From NCBI GenBank assembly GCA_013368315.1, contig JAACJM010000162.1, forward strand, positions 1-64,000: a DNA stretch of 64,000 bases, written 5' to 3'. Positions 1 through 12,009 of the stretch are shown one piece after another (the first letter of the stretch is position 1; each line of letters begins with the position of its first letter). The translations under genes and the position numbers were made by a program. This stretch comes from Tetrapyrgos nigripes. Lineage: Eukaryota; Basidiomycota; Agaricomycetes; Agaricales; Campanellaceae. The notes under the pieces are model-generated. The model was not told the DNA's origin. It searched no databases and worked only from the letters and a program-made list of their open reading frames with translations.

Positions 1-312
1 ACTACAAACGTATGAATACTTAACGCTAGAACCTGTCTCGAAGGAAGACAGAGACTAGTGCAAGTACAACTTAGACAATAATAAGTCAAAAGCGGACTCA
101 GGTCTTAAACTACTCAAGTATTCACACGTTATGAAGAAGGCAAAAGAGCTATCACAGCTCAAGAAGGATACATTAGGTATAACTAAGTCTACCAAGAGAA
201 ATACAGATGGTGGTATACAACAAGACTGGCTATACATCCAAGAAAGGCTACAGACTGGTATACAAGCTGGTATACAACAAGATAAAAGGAGTACGAGAGG
301 GTATAAACAAAA
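1..312. other. No gene; short internal repeats
   Basis: No convincing coding frame. The stretch 205-300 contains three near-copies of a unit beginning GGTATACAA, spaced by a few tens of bases, so it looks like degenerate repeat DNA. It lies downstream of the minus-strand genes that follow. Confidence 0.4.
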
Positions 313-645
313 CTACTTCTCATAAGGGAACTTTGCGAAGGACTTGTCCAGACAGATGGTACCAACGTTACGAAGGTCTTCTTCCTCAGGACTAGACCTT
401 CGACGACGAACCACAGGACCCAGATTGTACCTAGCCGCTATCTCTTCAAAGGTTAGAGGCGGGGAGGGAGTTCTTGGACCCAGTCGAGTGCAAGTTGGTG
501 GAGGAATAGAGGGTTCAGGCGACAAGCTAGGATACATGAGCTCAGTCCTGGACTCTATGTCTGAAGGACTAAGACCACCTTCGAATAGTGGTGGAGTAGC
601 GGCTTCATAGGACTCTTGAAGGCTGAATCCTATAAAATTGTCCAC
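313..645 (-). CDS. Possible 3' exon of a hypothetical Pro/Ser-rich protein
   Basis: An open minus-strand frame rich in Ser, Pro and Glu ends in a stop at 313. It follows directly on the stop of the 663-1379 gene but is shifted by one base: read one base over, the acidic stretch at 680-650 continues smoothly into this frame. It is therefore either the frameshifted tail of that gene or a separate exon. No known domain is recognised. The composition (ESRTEL, PPPTCTRLG) matches its neighbour. Confidence 0.3.
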   Translation of the reverse strand: MDNFIGFSLQESYEAATPPLFEGGLSPSDIESRTELMYPSLSPEPSIPPPTCTRLGPRTPSPPLTFEEIAARYNLGPVVRRRRSSPEEEDLRNVGTICLDKSFAKFPYEK

Positions 646-662
646 TTCCTCTTCTTCTGCCT

Positions 663-1379
663 TTACGCCGTTCTCCTCTCGAGGTCGAGCAAGTCGGTAT
701 TAGCGGTAGAAGTCGGAATGGAAGAAGTGGAAGGACCAGCAGTGGAAGAATTAGCGGGAGTAGGGGTTGAAGGTCTGAGTCGACTTTGCTCGAATATGCA
801 GCGAAGACAGGGAGGAGAGAACTCTAGAATGGCGTTTTCATCCTCCTCAGCCTCTTCATCCCCTCCCTCTGGACCAAAGGCAGTTTGCTGGAAATACTGC
901 GCCAGCAGCAGGTTATGCGGAACAGGGATGAATGCTGGAGTTGGTTGGATTAGCAGAGCCGCAGGCTCAACACTAGTGTTCAAGTCGGCTTCATCCACCC
1001 AGTCTTTGGAAGGAGGAGTGTCCAAAGTCTAGCAGTACAAGAAGAGTTAATAAAAGGAAAATAGAGGAAGAAGAAAGAAAACAAGACTCACAAGCATCTC
1101 CGGGTCATCCTCAGGTCCAGCAAGATCAGAAGAAGGACTAGGTGGCGGTTCTATCCCTACGGCAGCTAATAAGGCAGCTAAGGTCTGAGGAAACTTGGTA
1201 AAATCAGGAGAAGACCGACCAGCAGGAGTCGAAGGTGATTTTGAAGGCGAGCTTGGAGTGAGAGAAGGAATGATAGGACGAGAGGGAGGGGTACTGGGTT
1301 GACCAGAGGAGCTAGGACAAAAAGGGACAGATGCAGTATCCCCAACCCAAGTAGAATCCAAGTCCTCCAGTTTCACCAA
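663..1379 (-). CDS. Hypothetical Ser/Pro-rich protein with a CxxC motif, two exons
   Basis: Two exons, 1379-1092 and 1028-663, are joined by an intron with GTGAGT donor and CTGCTAG acceptor. Both exons have lengths divisible by three, and together they give 217 residues starting MVKLEDLD. The first half is Ser/Pro-rich low complexity. The second half has an acidic stretch (GGDEEAEEDE) followed by CLRCIF, a CxxC pair seen in many fungal proteins of unknown function. No catalytic domain is recognised. The stop at 663 is one base out of frame with further coding-like sequence down to 313, so the true C-terminus may be longer and this copy may carry a frameshift. It looks like a member of an expanded repeat-associated family; that is inference. 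Confidence 0.45.
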
Positions 1380-1436
1380 GCCCTCAGTAACCCTAACTGG
1401 AGTAATAGGCGGCCAAAGGTCCAGCCTAGCCTGGAT

Positions 1437-1925
1437 TTAAGCAGGAGTTGAAGGGATTGGTGGTACAGGAGTAGAAGGGGAAGTTTCATCAGCAAAACGG
1501 ACCCTACAGCTGCTATTTGATAACTTTTTGGCCCGAGGGGTCTTCAAAATGGAGGCTTTGGGAGCCTTTGATACCTTGGACACATGAGGAGTTGTTGTTG
1601 AAGTCTACAAAACCAAAAGTATCCAATTTAGTGGTAAAACTGATAAAATTCAAAACAAAACTTACAGTTTTACTTTTCTTGGGAGAACTAGCAGGGCCTT
1701 TGAAAGGCACTTTTCGTTTTGAAGACTACAACAGAGGCAGATTAGCGGCCCAACGAAACCATTAGTGGTAGAAATAAGAAAACTTACGGTGGAAACAGAC
1801 GTTGAAGTAGGTGGTGCGCTTGAAGCACCCGGGCCAGATGTTGACGCCACTCCAGTAGCTGGTGCAGAAACTAGCGGTGCACTAATGGTGCTAGATCCTG
1901 ACACAGAACTGGAGGGAGCACACAT
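1437..1925 (-). CDS. Hypothetical small Ser/Thr/Pro-rich basic protein, three exons
   Basis: Exons 1925-1788, 1725-1666 and 1604-1437 join in phase 0 through introns with GTAAGT donors and TAG acceptors. They give about 121 residues from an ATG preceded by an in-frame stop. The N-terminal 46 residues are Ser/Ala/Pro/Thr-rich. The middle and end are basic, with SSKRKVPFKG, KASILKTPRAKK and a VRFADET stretch. The KxxxILKTP/VRF pattern resembles short docking motifs, but no function is claimed. Further 5' exons upstream cannot be excluded. Confidence 0.45.
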
Positions 1926-2285
1926 GGGTACATCAGACTACCAACACCACCGCTAATCTTCAATAACAGAGAGAAAGAGGGAGAAACTAGTGCACTTACC
2001 AAATTGGGTACGTTGGTAGGCAACGGGTGACTAGGATCTCAAGCACTACCATACTCCTCAATGGGCTTGCGACCAGCGATGAGTAGCCAGTCCAAGTTTT
2101 GACTAGTGCCTAGCGCATTATGCGCTGACTGATCCCGACGACGAGGGAATAGAGTGATAAGGAGGCTTAAAGCCATATCCCTCATCTGCCTCACCCAGGG
2201 TCAGAATGCAGCGTTGTTGTGGAAATGGTGTAGTCAAGATCGCGCTAGATAATGAAAAAAAAAGAAAATAATGAAGAATAAAAGG
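1926..2285. other. No gene seen
   Basis: Between the two minus-strand hypothetical frames there is no coding frame that connects to either of them by a convincing intron. It may include introns or short exons of the 1437-1925 gene. Confidence 0.35.
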
Positions 2286-2522
2286 TCAAACAAGGAGGAA
2301 AAAGCAGAGATCGTTGTGACTCATGATGAACTCGATATAAGGCGCAGCCTCAGCAGCGAGCAAGCCATCTTTGTCACCGACCTTGAGTATAAGTCGGATG
2401 TGGAAGGCGCGCTTGGCGAATTGGCAGAGCTGCTCCAAGCATGCGTATAACGCTCGACTATGGGGATTTAGTAGTCGGCCAGTGTGAGAGGGGTCGGTGA
2501 ATGGTTTTGGAAGTGAGGGCAT
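2286..2522 (-). CDS. Hypothetical 78-aa ORF, probably one exon of a larger gene
   Basis: A minus-strand frame starts MPSLPKPF and contains a non-repetitive segment with GRLLNPHSRALYACLEQL and later AAPYIEFIMSH. Its balanced composition and lack of simple sequence suggest real or formerly real coding DNA. No domain is recognised. Splice sites to neighbouring exons were not resolved. It may belong with the Ser/Pro-rich frames at 1437-1925. Confidence 0.35.
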   Translation of the reverse strand: MPSLPKPFTDPSHTGRLLNPHSRALYACLEQLCQFAKRAFHIRLILKVGDKDGLLAAEAAPYIEFIMSHNDLCFFLLV

Positions 2523-2747
2523 CGTTGGGAGACAGCGAGCATGACATGGAAGAGGGAAAAAGTGGGACTTAGAGAAATTTTCACAGCCCTCTTTATCTTA
2601 CACTCTCCATACTTGGAATTCTGGACTGGCGGTCTGAAATTCCCGAGCTCGATCGTCGAAAAGACCCTCAAATGCCAAAATGAGTAAACGCAGATGAGCG
2701 TTAAAGTTAAATGGGCGCTAAAGTGCCAAATTGAGTCAAAGATTCAT

Positions 2748-5700
2748 CTATTTTGATGATCTGAGAGACCCTGCACTGATGGAAAAATCAGATTTTCTGG
2801 TAGAGCGGTCCATTTTTCTAGCAGAAGAGCACGGAGAACTGGAAATGCCTAAGATGGATTGATAAAAGAAGTCGGAGGACTTAGACATAGCGACAGTATG
2901 TTTTATGACAGTCTCAAGGTCTTGCCATGAGGCGTCTGAATTGGCGGCATTTACCGAAAACTGACGAGGACTTCCCAAAGAGGAACCTTGAAGGACTAGC
3001 ACCAGGTGGCATTGCCTACAACAGACAGTTGACCAAGGACAGTCAAGATCTTTAGTTGGGGGGAGATGATACGCCGTACAAATTCACGGTAAATAACCCA
3101 AACTAGCACTAATACATGTCTAAGATACTCTTAAATGGATAATAAGGACTAGAGTGAGTCCTGAACTGCTAGTCAAAGTACTAGGAATTAGGTGTATAAC
3201 CTAAGGAATGTTAATGGGCAATACTTACAGATAAGAATAAGACTTGTTCAAAGTATTATAACAAATACATACTAGGGGATACAGCTATAGTAGCAGACCC
3301 ACCTAACTACAAAGTCTACAAAGACTTAACAAACCTGCTATAGTGGCCTAATACCGCTAGTACAACTCAAGGGATAGAGAAGGAGGAGAAATGCCCCTAT
3401 TCACAGGTACACATTGGCATTACAAACCCAGATCGAAGGCTTAGACCACTAGATCTGAAAGGACATGCCATCATCGGACAATTCGGATATTCGGGATTCT
3501 AACCCGGATGTATACAAACTTGCAGTGCATATCTACAGATGGTTAAGATAGAAAAGTGGTACAATAGTTATATCAATAGAAAGCTAGAATCCATAGCTTT
3601 CAGATGGTACACAAGGGATGGACTAGCGGCAATGATACTAAGTATCTAAAAGTGTTGTGAAGTCACAAACGTAAGGAGATCCAAATCAGCAGGATTACTG
3701 ATTCAGGCATAAGTATTACCGAAAGCAGTACTTACCAGAGATCACTACAGTTTAGCGTCTTAAAGATGAGTGCAGTACTATCCTTTGCTATACTACGCTA
3801 GTTCGTAAGGCTTGAGCATTACTATTGAAGAGCTGGACTCAGATTAGTGGTGTACAAGTTTAACTAGCGGTATAAAGGGATAAGTATACATTCAAAGCTA
3901 TAGAGAACGAGAGGCGGAAACTAGATATGAGAGTACCCTAAACCCACAGGATTAGCGGTATTCTGAAGGGTAGTCATAAGTGGAGCTATCTGAGTCAGGT
4001 AGGCTACGGCCGCCAGTACCAGAGAGTACCCTACTACACCACCAACCGAGTTTAAGATCCTCCTGATGCGAGACATAGATATCAGTGCAATGAAACGTAA
4101 GAATGTGCCTCTGAGATCTGTGAAATGTCCGTAGAAGCTCGAATGGTAGGAATCCCCACGAAAGACCTGAACGGCAATCTCACAGGAAGGTGTCATGAGC
4201 AAACAGCTTTTTGACTGTGTGTCGATGTTTGCCTGACATTCCTGGCATCTCATAGCAAGCTTTACTCTTAAAACCTCCTGGGCACATTATCGTTGTCCTC
4301 AATCCTCAGCAACTGCAAGTCCAATTATCCTGCCCTCAAGCAGTGATCACGAGTTGGTTGAAAAACCACAAAGCCGCCAATGCAATTTTGCTCTGCTGCT
4401 TTTCCTTCATCAACTTCATCCTTCAGCAGATCAACTCAACTCAACTTGTGCAATTCAGAGGTGATGGACTTCTGCAATGGTGCGTGCCAGTGGTCACCGC
4501 AGCTTTCCTTGTTTACTGACATCTCTACTTGCAGTACTTTGGTAGCATGGGGGTTTCTTGCATTAAGTCGAAGTCAGGATATTTTGTTTTTTCATCCTTA
4601 GGTGTGTGCAATAATTTAGTGCAATGCAGCCCTCGTTCTCACCGTGACACCATCTCTATGTCTCGCAGCATATCAAGTTAGCATTGTCGTTATTCTCAGG
4701 TGTGTGCATACAGTATTCTCTTGGTATTCTTCCATCTTCGGTTCAATATTATCCTTCAGGACTAGTTAGGCACTACTCTCCAGATAGCCATCCCTCTGTA
4801 CGTCGTCACTTAAACTTTGCTGTCCACCCTCCAAATCCATTGGTGTTTTACATTCCAAAGTTACTATGCTAGTGTCATGATATGTCATTGCAAGCTATCT
4901 TATAGCCCTGCTATATACCTTTTCTCCGTAATTCATGTGAATATAATATCATAGTTATGCATTCTCGAGAGCTTGTGTTGCCACCGTAAGACTGAGGCAT
5001 CCGCCATATGGCATCGTTGCGCGAACAGCAAACCATTGCTTCGCTGAGACTGACCCAAGCTCATTAAGACGTTTTGAAAATATTTATACAATCGGGTGAT
5101 GTTCTAAGGTGGTCTCGGACGGGAAAACGTCATATGGAGACTGCCTGTCTGGAGAAGCCACTGTGTTAGTGGAATTATGTCTTGAATTGACGTAGTTAAA
5201 ATCTCAATCTGAGGTTTGCCCCAGGTCGTCCTAGGAACATTGTGGGAATGTCCTACTGAGATGCCAGCCGGTTGGTGGTGTAGTAAAGAGAGTGGAGCAA
5301 GAGACAGAGAAATCCCTACTACGAAAATTAGATAATATTCAAGTTTCCTGTATACCCTAATTAGAAGGTACCTACTAGATCCAGTAGTTACTACGCTCAT
5401 GGACTAGCGGTTAGAGTAGATTTTCTGTTTTCATTGATATATTTTAGCGGACATTGAAAAGAAATGTAAAACTGTATAGTTGTAGCTACGAGTAGTATAA
5501 AAGGACCAGGTATTACTAGTAGCTACCCAAGCAATGGACTGTAGAGTATCAGGATTCTCCCTATCTAGCGGTAGAGACTGTGAAACACAGACAAGAGCTT
5601 CTAAACAAACTTATCATACTCGCATGGAGTCTAAACATACAGTGTTGGTTAAATCAGTGTTGAATATATTTGTTGGTTGTTTTTTGTGTTTATAACTTGT

Positions 5701-5950
5701 GTCCTCAAGACTTGGAAACTGTGACTAAGGCATTGACGCCTTCAAATAGAATTGAACTGGTTGACCTGATATTGTGTGTGTGCCTTCATGCATTTGTGTT
5801 TTGTGGGAATAGCCTTTGTGTGTGCCTTTGTGCAAACCTTTACAAAAATCCCCCAAAAGATCTCCAAGCTGTGGACTAAATTGAAGAGTATTCTAATTAC
5901 TAGATACACTCGCAAAACAAATCGTATAGGTTTTTCTGGTTGTGTTCTGT
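2748..5950. other. Gene-poor, probably transposon-derived DNA
   Basis: Only short unconvincing frames occur, including an 84-aa minus frame at 3002-2748 of unknown meaning. At 3055-3070 a G-rich tract (TTGGGGGGAGATGAT) resembles the polypurine tract that precedes a 3' LTR, but no matching LTR pair was found. Several AGCGGT-containing stretches recur through 3.3-5.6 kb. The region probably consists of old retroelement remains upstream of the decayed element that follows. Confidence 0.4.
5496..5504 (+). promoter_or_regulatory. Candidate TATA box upstream of the decayed gypsy element
   Basis: TATAAAAGG lies about 510 bp upstream of the first recognisable gag codon and could be the U3 promoter of the 6.0-11.9 kb element. 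No LTR boundary could be drawn, so this rests on the motif and position alone. Confidence 0.25.
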
Positions 5951-6015
5951 GTGCTAAGAGCACTTACTAGAGAAACAGCCTATTAACAGTCTTGACAAGC
6001 ATTGCTAAGCTCCTC

Positions 6016-6570
6016 ATGAACCAAAATCAAAATCAATCTAGGGCTAACACTAGCAGACAGTCAGGTGGCTACAACAATTGAGGTTTCAATAACAATAGTT
6101 ATCCAAGCCAACCTCCAAGATACGGGTCAAACTCAAATCAGATGGAACACAAGTGTTTCTTCTGTGGAAGTCCAGATCATCTGTTACCTGACTGTGATAT
6201 CCAGATGAGCTTCTTTGAGAAAGGATGGATTATCAAGGATAGCTATGGGAATGTTCATATGAAAGACAGAAGTACCCTGCCAAAAGTCAATGATGCTGAT
6301 ATGGAGACCAAAGCTCAAAAGATCAAGAAGGTTGCTAAGGAGAAAGGTTGGGCAAAGAAAGTGCTGTTTGCCTCTGAAGCAGAAGCTATGGAAGCTTATG
6401 GTGAAGGAAATGTTACTCTCAGTACCTTTATGGGGAAATTATCTACAATGGTCTCGACCATAGATAAGAAACATAAAGTGCTAGAAGAGAAGCAAGAAGA
6501 AGCTGAGTTGCATTGTAAAGATGATATGGATCTAATCCAGAAGCTTGAAATGCTCCTGGCAGGAAACTGA
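6016..6570 (+). pseudogene. Gag C-terminal fragment with zinc knuckle
   Basis: Read from the ATG at 6016, the frame has an Asn/Gln-rich stretch, an in-frame TGA at 6079-6081, then CFFCGSPDHLLPDC near 6154. That is a C-x2-C-x4-H-x4-C zinc knuckle typical of retroviral-type Gag. A Lys/Glu-rich tail follows to a stop at 6570. The TGA sits where CGA (Arg) would fit, consistent with a C-to-T change at a CpG. Confidence 0.7.
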
Positions 6571-6581
6571 AGACTCTAAGG

Positions 6582-7202
6582 ATGGGGTCTGAAGACAAAT
6601 CAGTGTCGCAGTTTGTCACTAACTGGGATAAGACCCCTGAGGAGGGAAAGCAGACTCAGATGAGACCACATGTGGAAATACTGACTATTATGAAAAGGAA
6701 AGAAAAAGCGGAGATTTATAAACCTCCACAAAAGAGAAATGAGGAGAGACCAACGGAGACAGATGAGTCGGAGTCTTCATCAAGTGCAGAAAAAGGGAAA
6801 TTGGAAGAACCGACTACCCCCAACTGAAATGTGGCAAACACTAGACCATTTGATAGGAATATACCCATAAATAAGGAAAGATTAGCTGGTAACAATCTGC
6901 CTGAGGACCCAAAACCTATCAAGAAGCTGAAGGTAACCAAGCCTAAAGCTAGGCTAGCAGAGCACCCATTGTTGGACGAAGTAGTGGATTCAAGAGAATC
7001 TTTAATGTTGACGGGAATAGAAGAAAAGATAGTTGATCAAATCATTCATGGAGAAGTTTCAATGCAAGCACTGGAAGTTACAGCTATAAGTCCAGTAGTA
7101 AAGAAACTACTTAAACAGAGACTTAGTAATTTAAACATGAAGCCCAGAATAAGAAGGAAGAAGGTTAATGTCAAGTTAATGTCAACCAGCAATCACAAGT
7201 AG
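6582..7202 (+). pseudogene. Linker region of decayed Gag-Pol
   Basis: Two frames in the same register (6582-6827 and 6831-7202) are separated by one TGA at 6825-6827. They are charged and carry no recognisable domain, and are placed between Gag and protease. The NTRPFDRNI-type stretch just after the stop reads as normal Gag-Pol linker sequence. Confidence 0.5.
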
Positions 7203-7258
7203 ATGGCTTAGATCTCGAGGAAAAAGTATACTTCACTGTAGAGGACCTAACACAGCCT

Positions 7259-7957
7259 ATGATGCATGTCTATGTACAAGGAAAGGGTAGACTGCTCCCT
7301 AACGCGATTGTTCATAAAGACATAGTTGAACAGTTCTTGAAGGAGAGGCCTGAAGAAAGAGGGAAAAAGATTATTATTGCGGCAAGACCCTCTGATGATC
7401 TTAGGGTAACCTATCCCTCGATCAACAGCTCAAACCAGATGGTAGAATGTATTATGGACAATGGATTGCAGATCATCTCCATGGATACCAGAGTAGCTAC
7501 AGGTCTTAGGTTAACTTGGGATCTGGATGTAGTTATTCATATGGAGAGCGCTAACGGTGCCATTACTCCTACCAGAGGTCTAGCGAGAAATGTCAGCTGT
7601 CACTTTGGTGACTTAAAAATCTTCTTACAAATTCATATCATGGACAATTGTCTTTATGAAGTACTTATGGGACAACCATTTGATGTCTTGTGTGAAACAA
7701 CAGTACAGAACACACGAGATGGGAACCAGTTCATCACTCTACACAATCCGAACTCCAATCACAGGTGTATGATACCTACGTATCCCAGAGGTCAGAAGCC
7801 ACAAATTCTACCTCTGCCAGAAGAGAAGTTCATAGATGCTGAAACTGGGGAAGAAGTACCTGTACCCACTAGACAGAATGATGATGATGAGAAGGGGGAA
7901 GCAAAAGAAGTGGATCAAGAATCCTCAAATTTTCAAGGGTCCTTGATGAACTGTTAG
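7259..7957 (+). pseudogene. Retropepsin-like protease region
   Basis: The segment holds a DNG motif followed by LQIISM near residue 67, in the position of the D-S/T-G active site of retroelement aspartic proteases. LYEVLMGQPFD follows, matching the second conserved block (hydrophobic-G-x-x-x-L/F-D). It is in a different frame from both flanking segments, so the element is frameshifted here. Protease identity is inferred from order and these two blocks. Confidence 0.55.
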
Positions 7958-7971
7958 AGTTACAGGGAGAG

Positions 7972-8502
7972 GTGGCCCTGTCCTTTGATTATAATGATAA
8001 AGGAGAAATATTTATTACAGGATTCTCTGCTGCTAGAAACAGGAGTTTCACAAAGGAAGAGTTAACAGAAGCATATGTTTATGCTTCAGATGGCATAAAG
8101 AAGAAGGATAAGAAAGCAAGTGTCCTGCTTCAACAGTATAAAACTCAGAAAGAAGTTAAGAATCCCACTGTGGTCAATGCTGACATGTTCAGAGCTCAAG
8201 CATCGTCTCTGAACTGTGATGTGGAAAATGGGCAGCCTAGCGGGGCAACAGACGAGGATGAGCCTGACATTAAGAGTGCTTTTGGAAGATATAAACCCAT
8301 AGCACTTAAAGTGAAACTGGTCAAAACAGAGTTACCTCCTGAATACTGGATTACAAGGAATATAACAGGAGATCTGCTAAAGGATATACTGAAGTTACCT
8401 ACTAATCCACCAGAGTTCACCCCTGGTGAGCGTTATACTGAGGAAAGAAAGAAAGTAATTGATGAGAATCACCCAGAAGGTTTCCTGTGGCTGGAAGAGT
8501 GA
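7972..8502 (+). pseudogene. Pol segment between protease and RT
   Basis: This open frame shares its register with the downstream RT and is separated from it by a single TGA at 8500-8502. It contains a conserved-looking PTNPPEFTPGERYTEERK stretch just before the RT, which in this element type leads directly into RT. No separate function is assigned. Confidence 0.5.
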
Positions 8503-8508
8503 AAGCTT

Positions 8509-9312
8509 ATGCACATATTTATGAAGTTGCAGGAGTTAGGGTTCACTTGGAAGACCGAAGAAGCTGGTAACTTTAAGGTAGAATTCTTTCTACCTTTAAA
8601 GCTAGCAGTAACTCTGCATGTTCCTTGGGTAGAGAAGAACTTCCCAATTCTGCCAGGAAAATATCAGGAGATATGTGAACTTATCGAGGAAAAGATAGCT
8701 GCTGGAACGTACAAACGATGCAACGGTAGCTACTGGGGAAAATGGTTTTGTGTTCTTAAGAAGGATGGTCAAGTCAGGATAGTACATAGTCTGGAACCCC
8801 TGAATAAAGTAACTATTCAGCATTTGGGTGTGCCACTGGCAACCACTGATGTTGCTAGGGAATTTATGGGCAGAGCATGCCTCGGGACACTAGACATCTT
8901 TGTCAGCTATGATCATCGATACATTAATGAGTCCTTGAGAGATATGACTGCATTCCAAATGCCCTTTGGACTTCATCAACTGGTTAAATTACCAATGGGT
9001 TGGACTAATTCAGTCCCAATTTTCCACAATGATGTTACTTATATTCTCAAGGAGATGCCTCATGTCACTATTCCTTACATAGACGATGTGCCCATCAAGG
9101 GGCCACTGTTGAGATATGAAACTGAGGATGGGGGCTATGAGACAATACCAGAAAATCTGGGCATAAGAAAATTTGTCTGGGATCACTTCCAAAATTTGGA
9201 TCGAGTAGTGCAACACATGAAGTACGCTGGCAGGACCTTCTCTGGGAAGAAAATGATCCTCTGTAGTCCAGAAGCTAAGATAGTTGGTCATATATGTACT
9301 TATGAAGGTTGA
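8509..9312 (+). pseudogene. Reverse transcriptase domain
   Basis: RT blocks are visible: KWFCVLKKDGQVRIVHSLEPLN (fingers), LDIFVSYDHRYI, FQMPFGLHQLVKLPMGWTNS and the active-site block YIDDVPIKGP with both catalytic Asp. The frame ends at a TGA at 9310, and the same register continues for about 35 codons (VKVIKTWPVPKDLSELRSFLG) before a frameshift near 9393. The catalytic Asp pair is retained, but the polyprotein is broken. Confidence 0.75.
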
Positions 9313-9410
9313 GAACTGGATGAAGAAAAAGTGAAAGTAATTAAGACATGGCCTGTGCCAAAAGACCTTAGCGAGCTTAGGAGTTTCTTAGGTACGCAGG
9401 TATTCTTAGG

Positions 9411-9932
9411 ATGTACATGAAAGATTACAGCACCATAGCAGTACCGTTATATGAACTTACCAGGAATGTACCTTGGCATTGGGGACCAGAACAAGAGAAA
9501 GCTTTCAAAATGGTCAAAGCTACTATATGCAGTGCACCAGCATTAAAGGCAGTGGACTACGCTAGCGAAAAAGGCATAATCTTATCAGTGGACACTTCGT
9601 ACATAGCAGTGGGATATGACCTATATCAAGGAGATGAGAGGGACCTCAAGCAGAAGAATTATATTTACTTTGGGTCGATACCTTTGAATCCGAGGGAGAA
9701 ACGATTCTCACAGCCGAAACGAGAACTTTATGGTCTCAAGCGAGCTCTGGAAGACTCGTTCTACTATACTTACAGATGTAGGGACCTCCACATTCACACA
9801 GACGCTAGCTACATTGAGGGAATGTTGGATAATCCTAGTAGTGGTCCTAATGCGACTATTAACAGGTGGATCAAAGAAATCCGCAAATACCAATTTGAGC
9901 TAGTACATGTAAAGGAAAAACTCATATTCTAG
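9411..9932 (+). pseudogene. RNase H domain
   Basis: The segment continues RT-RNase H sequence (PLYELTRN, then EKAFKMVKATI), followed by SVDTSYIAVGYDLYQ and HIHTDASYIEGML. These correspond to RNase H blocks with acidic residues, although the usual order around the first Asp is altered. It ends at a stop near 9932 with a frame change into the next segment. Confidence 0.65.
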
Positions 9933-10570
9933 TGGATGGTTTATCCCGACGTGCTCCAAATGAAGGCGAGAAGCATCAGAAGCTGATTCCAAAAGTAGAT
10001 GAAGATACAGAGGAAGAGGATGATGAGCTACCTCTACACTTCAGTATGGGAGAAGGAGAAACTGAGGAACCCTATGATTTTGAGGAGTTTAAGCACTTAA
10101 TCAATTATAGAGGAGGCTCTTTTAATGGCTTAGCAGCTGGAGAAGAAGTAGAGGATGAAATTCAAGAGGAATTAGATCATGAAAACATCTGCTCACTAGC
10201 GAGGACAAGGTTCGCAGAAAGTATTGGGGTAAAGTTGACAAGAGAATCGGAAGAGATCACTAACCCGCCTCTTCAACAACTCGCACATGTTATCATGGCA
10301 CTGCTGGATAGTGCAGAATAGTCGAAACAACACCCTTATAGCAAGACTCACCGAACTAAAGAAGCTAAAGAGTTTGACATTATGATTCCTCAAATTATTG
10401 AATACTTAAAGGACCCTATGGGTTCCTTGTTGAAAGAGCTTAGCGTAAAAGCTAAGAGAAAGGTTATAAAAAGAGCTACACATTTCTTTGTTAACAAAGA
10501 AGGAAGATTGTACTGAAAGAACCCTGACGTTCAAGGACAGCATCTTCTCTACATACCTAAAGAAAGGAGA

Positions 10571-11341
10571 ATGTTTATGATGCATGCTGTGCATGATCAT
10601 TTAGGACATAAAGGAGTATATGCAACAGAATGTTTAATCGCTAGACGATTCTGGTGGCCAGATATGGAAACCGACGTTCAGTGGTTTGTTGGAAGTTGCA
10701 ATGTTTGTCAAGCTAGGCAGCTCAGACTACCAAGAATACCTCCTATGCTAACTCATACTCCCTCCTTGTTCCAGAAAGTACACATAGATGTTTTCAAAGT
10801 ATCACCAGCTAGCAACGGGTGTAAGAACATTGTGCATGGTAGATGTGCGCTATCAAGATGGTCAGAAGGATGTGTGTTAAAGCATGATACCGCTAGGGCC
10901 ATTGCCAAATGGTTCTTCAAGGATATAATATGCAGATGGGGAGTCCCTGAAGAAGTTGTGACAGATAATGCTCCTCAAATGAAAGCGACTCTTCAGTGGC
11001 TTGAAGATAAGTATGGGATTCGAGGTATAACTATCTCAGCGTATAATTCTCAAGCTAACGGAGTAATTGAACGCACACATTTTGATATTAGACAAGCCTT
11101 AGTAAAAGCTACTGGTGGTGACTTGTCTAAGTGGTTTTGGTTCTTGAAACCAGTGCTATGGGCAGATAGAGTAACTCCTAGGAGAGGTCTAGGATGCTCA
11201 CCATACTTTATTGCTCTGGGAGCAGAACCTATTCTACTGTTAGACATAGTAGAATCAACCTGGTTAGTTAAATTACCGGATAGGGTTCTATCAACTGGAG
11301 AGCTAGTGGGATATCGAGCTCAGGTGCTAGCTAAGCATTGA
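10571..11341 (+). pseudogene. Integrase zinc-binding and catalytic domains
   Basis: An HHCC zinc motif (HDHLGHKG ... CNVCQ) is followed by a catalytic core with HIDVF (first Asp), VVTDNAPQM (second Asp) and NGVIERTHFDI (Glu), the D,D-35-E triad of retroviral-type integrases. A TGA ends the frame at 11339-11341. The integrase tail resumes at 11504 in the same register after another stop at 11461. Confidence 0.75.
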
Positions 11342-11503
11342 GTGCATGTAGAAGAGATGATCACTAGAGTAGATGATCAAAAGAGGGCTGAATTGAAGTG
11401 CTTCAAGAAGAAGTATAGACATGTTATTAAAAACTGGGACTTTAAACCTGGAACTTTAGTGTAAGTTCGTAATACTCCAATTGAGAAGAACTTAGACAGG
11501 AAG

Positions 11504-11944
11504 ATGTATCCTAGGTACATAGGACCTATGATCATTATCCGAAGGACTAAAAGAGGTGCCTATATCCTAGTGGAAATGGATGGAACAGTTCTGCAAGAGA
11601 AAGTGGCTGCCTTTAGGGTTCTACCTCATAAAGCGAGATATGAACTAATAGATCTTCCAGAAGATATTCATAAACTTATTGATTTAGAGCCAGAGCAGCT
11701 CTGAGCAATGGTTGAGGATGACTCTATGGACAAGTCTTGGGTACCAGGAAAAGACTACATCTTTGATCATATGCCTATGCTAAGAGCGCCTCAATATGAC
11801 TCTAATGGAGAAATAGTAGAGTCAACAGCTGAACCAAATGATGAAGAGAACCTAGTGGGAGGGTCAGATGACAAAGAAGAGCTACCTGAAGCAGAGTCAA
11901 CATCAATTGGACCTCATACAAGAGCTAGGGCCAACAACACTTAG
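11504..11944 (+). pseudogene. Integrase C-terminal tail and acidic end of Pol
   Basis: MYPRYIGPMIIIRRTKRGAY is typical of the small beta-barrel after the integrase core (PRYLGPMVV-type block). A stop near 11702 separates it from an acidic tail ending at 11944. No chromodomain is seen, unlike the younger element downstream. Confidence 0.6.
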
Positions 11945-12009
11945 TGGGATAAATTATGACAAAAATAAGTGGTCAATTAAGTTGGACTAGGGTGGATAAC
12001 AAAAATCCA

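Larger units (their letters stand above)
6016..11944 (+). mobile_element. Decayed Ty3/gypsy-type retroelement, + strand
   Basis: In order on the + strand: a Gag zinc knuckle, a protease-like segment, reverse transcriptase, RNase H, an integrase zinc domain and catalytic core. The order RT-RNaseH-IN defines the Ty3/gypsy class. The frames are broken by several stops (for example 6079, 6568, 6825, 8500, 9310, 11339) and by frame changes near 7203, 7960 and 9400, so no intact polyprotein remains. The N-terminal part of Gag is missing or unrecognisable upstream of 6016. LTRs and target duplication were not found, so the ends given are those of recognisable coding sequence only. It belongs to a different lineage from the chromovirus at 13.5-21.8 kb. 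Confidence 0.8.

Noticed and set aside
3921..4253. 110-aa minus frame with CxxC at its start
   Set aside because: No splice partners and no family features; too little to call a gene.
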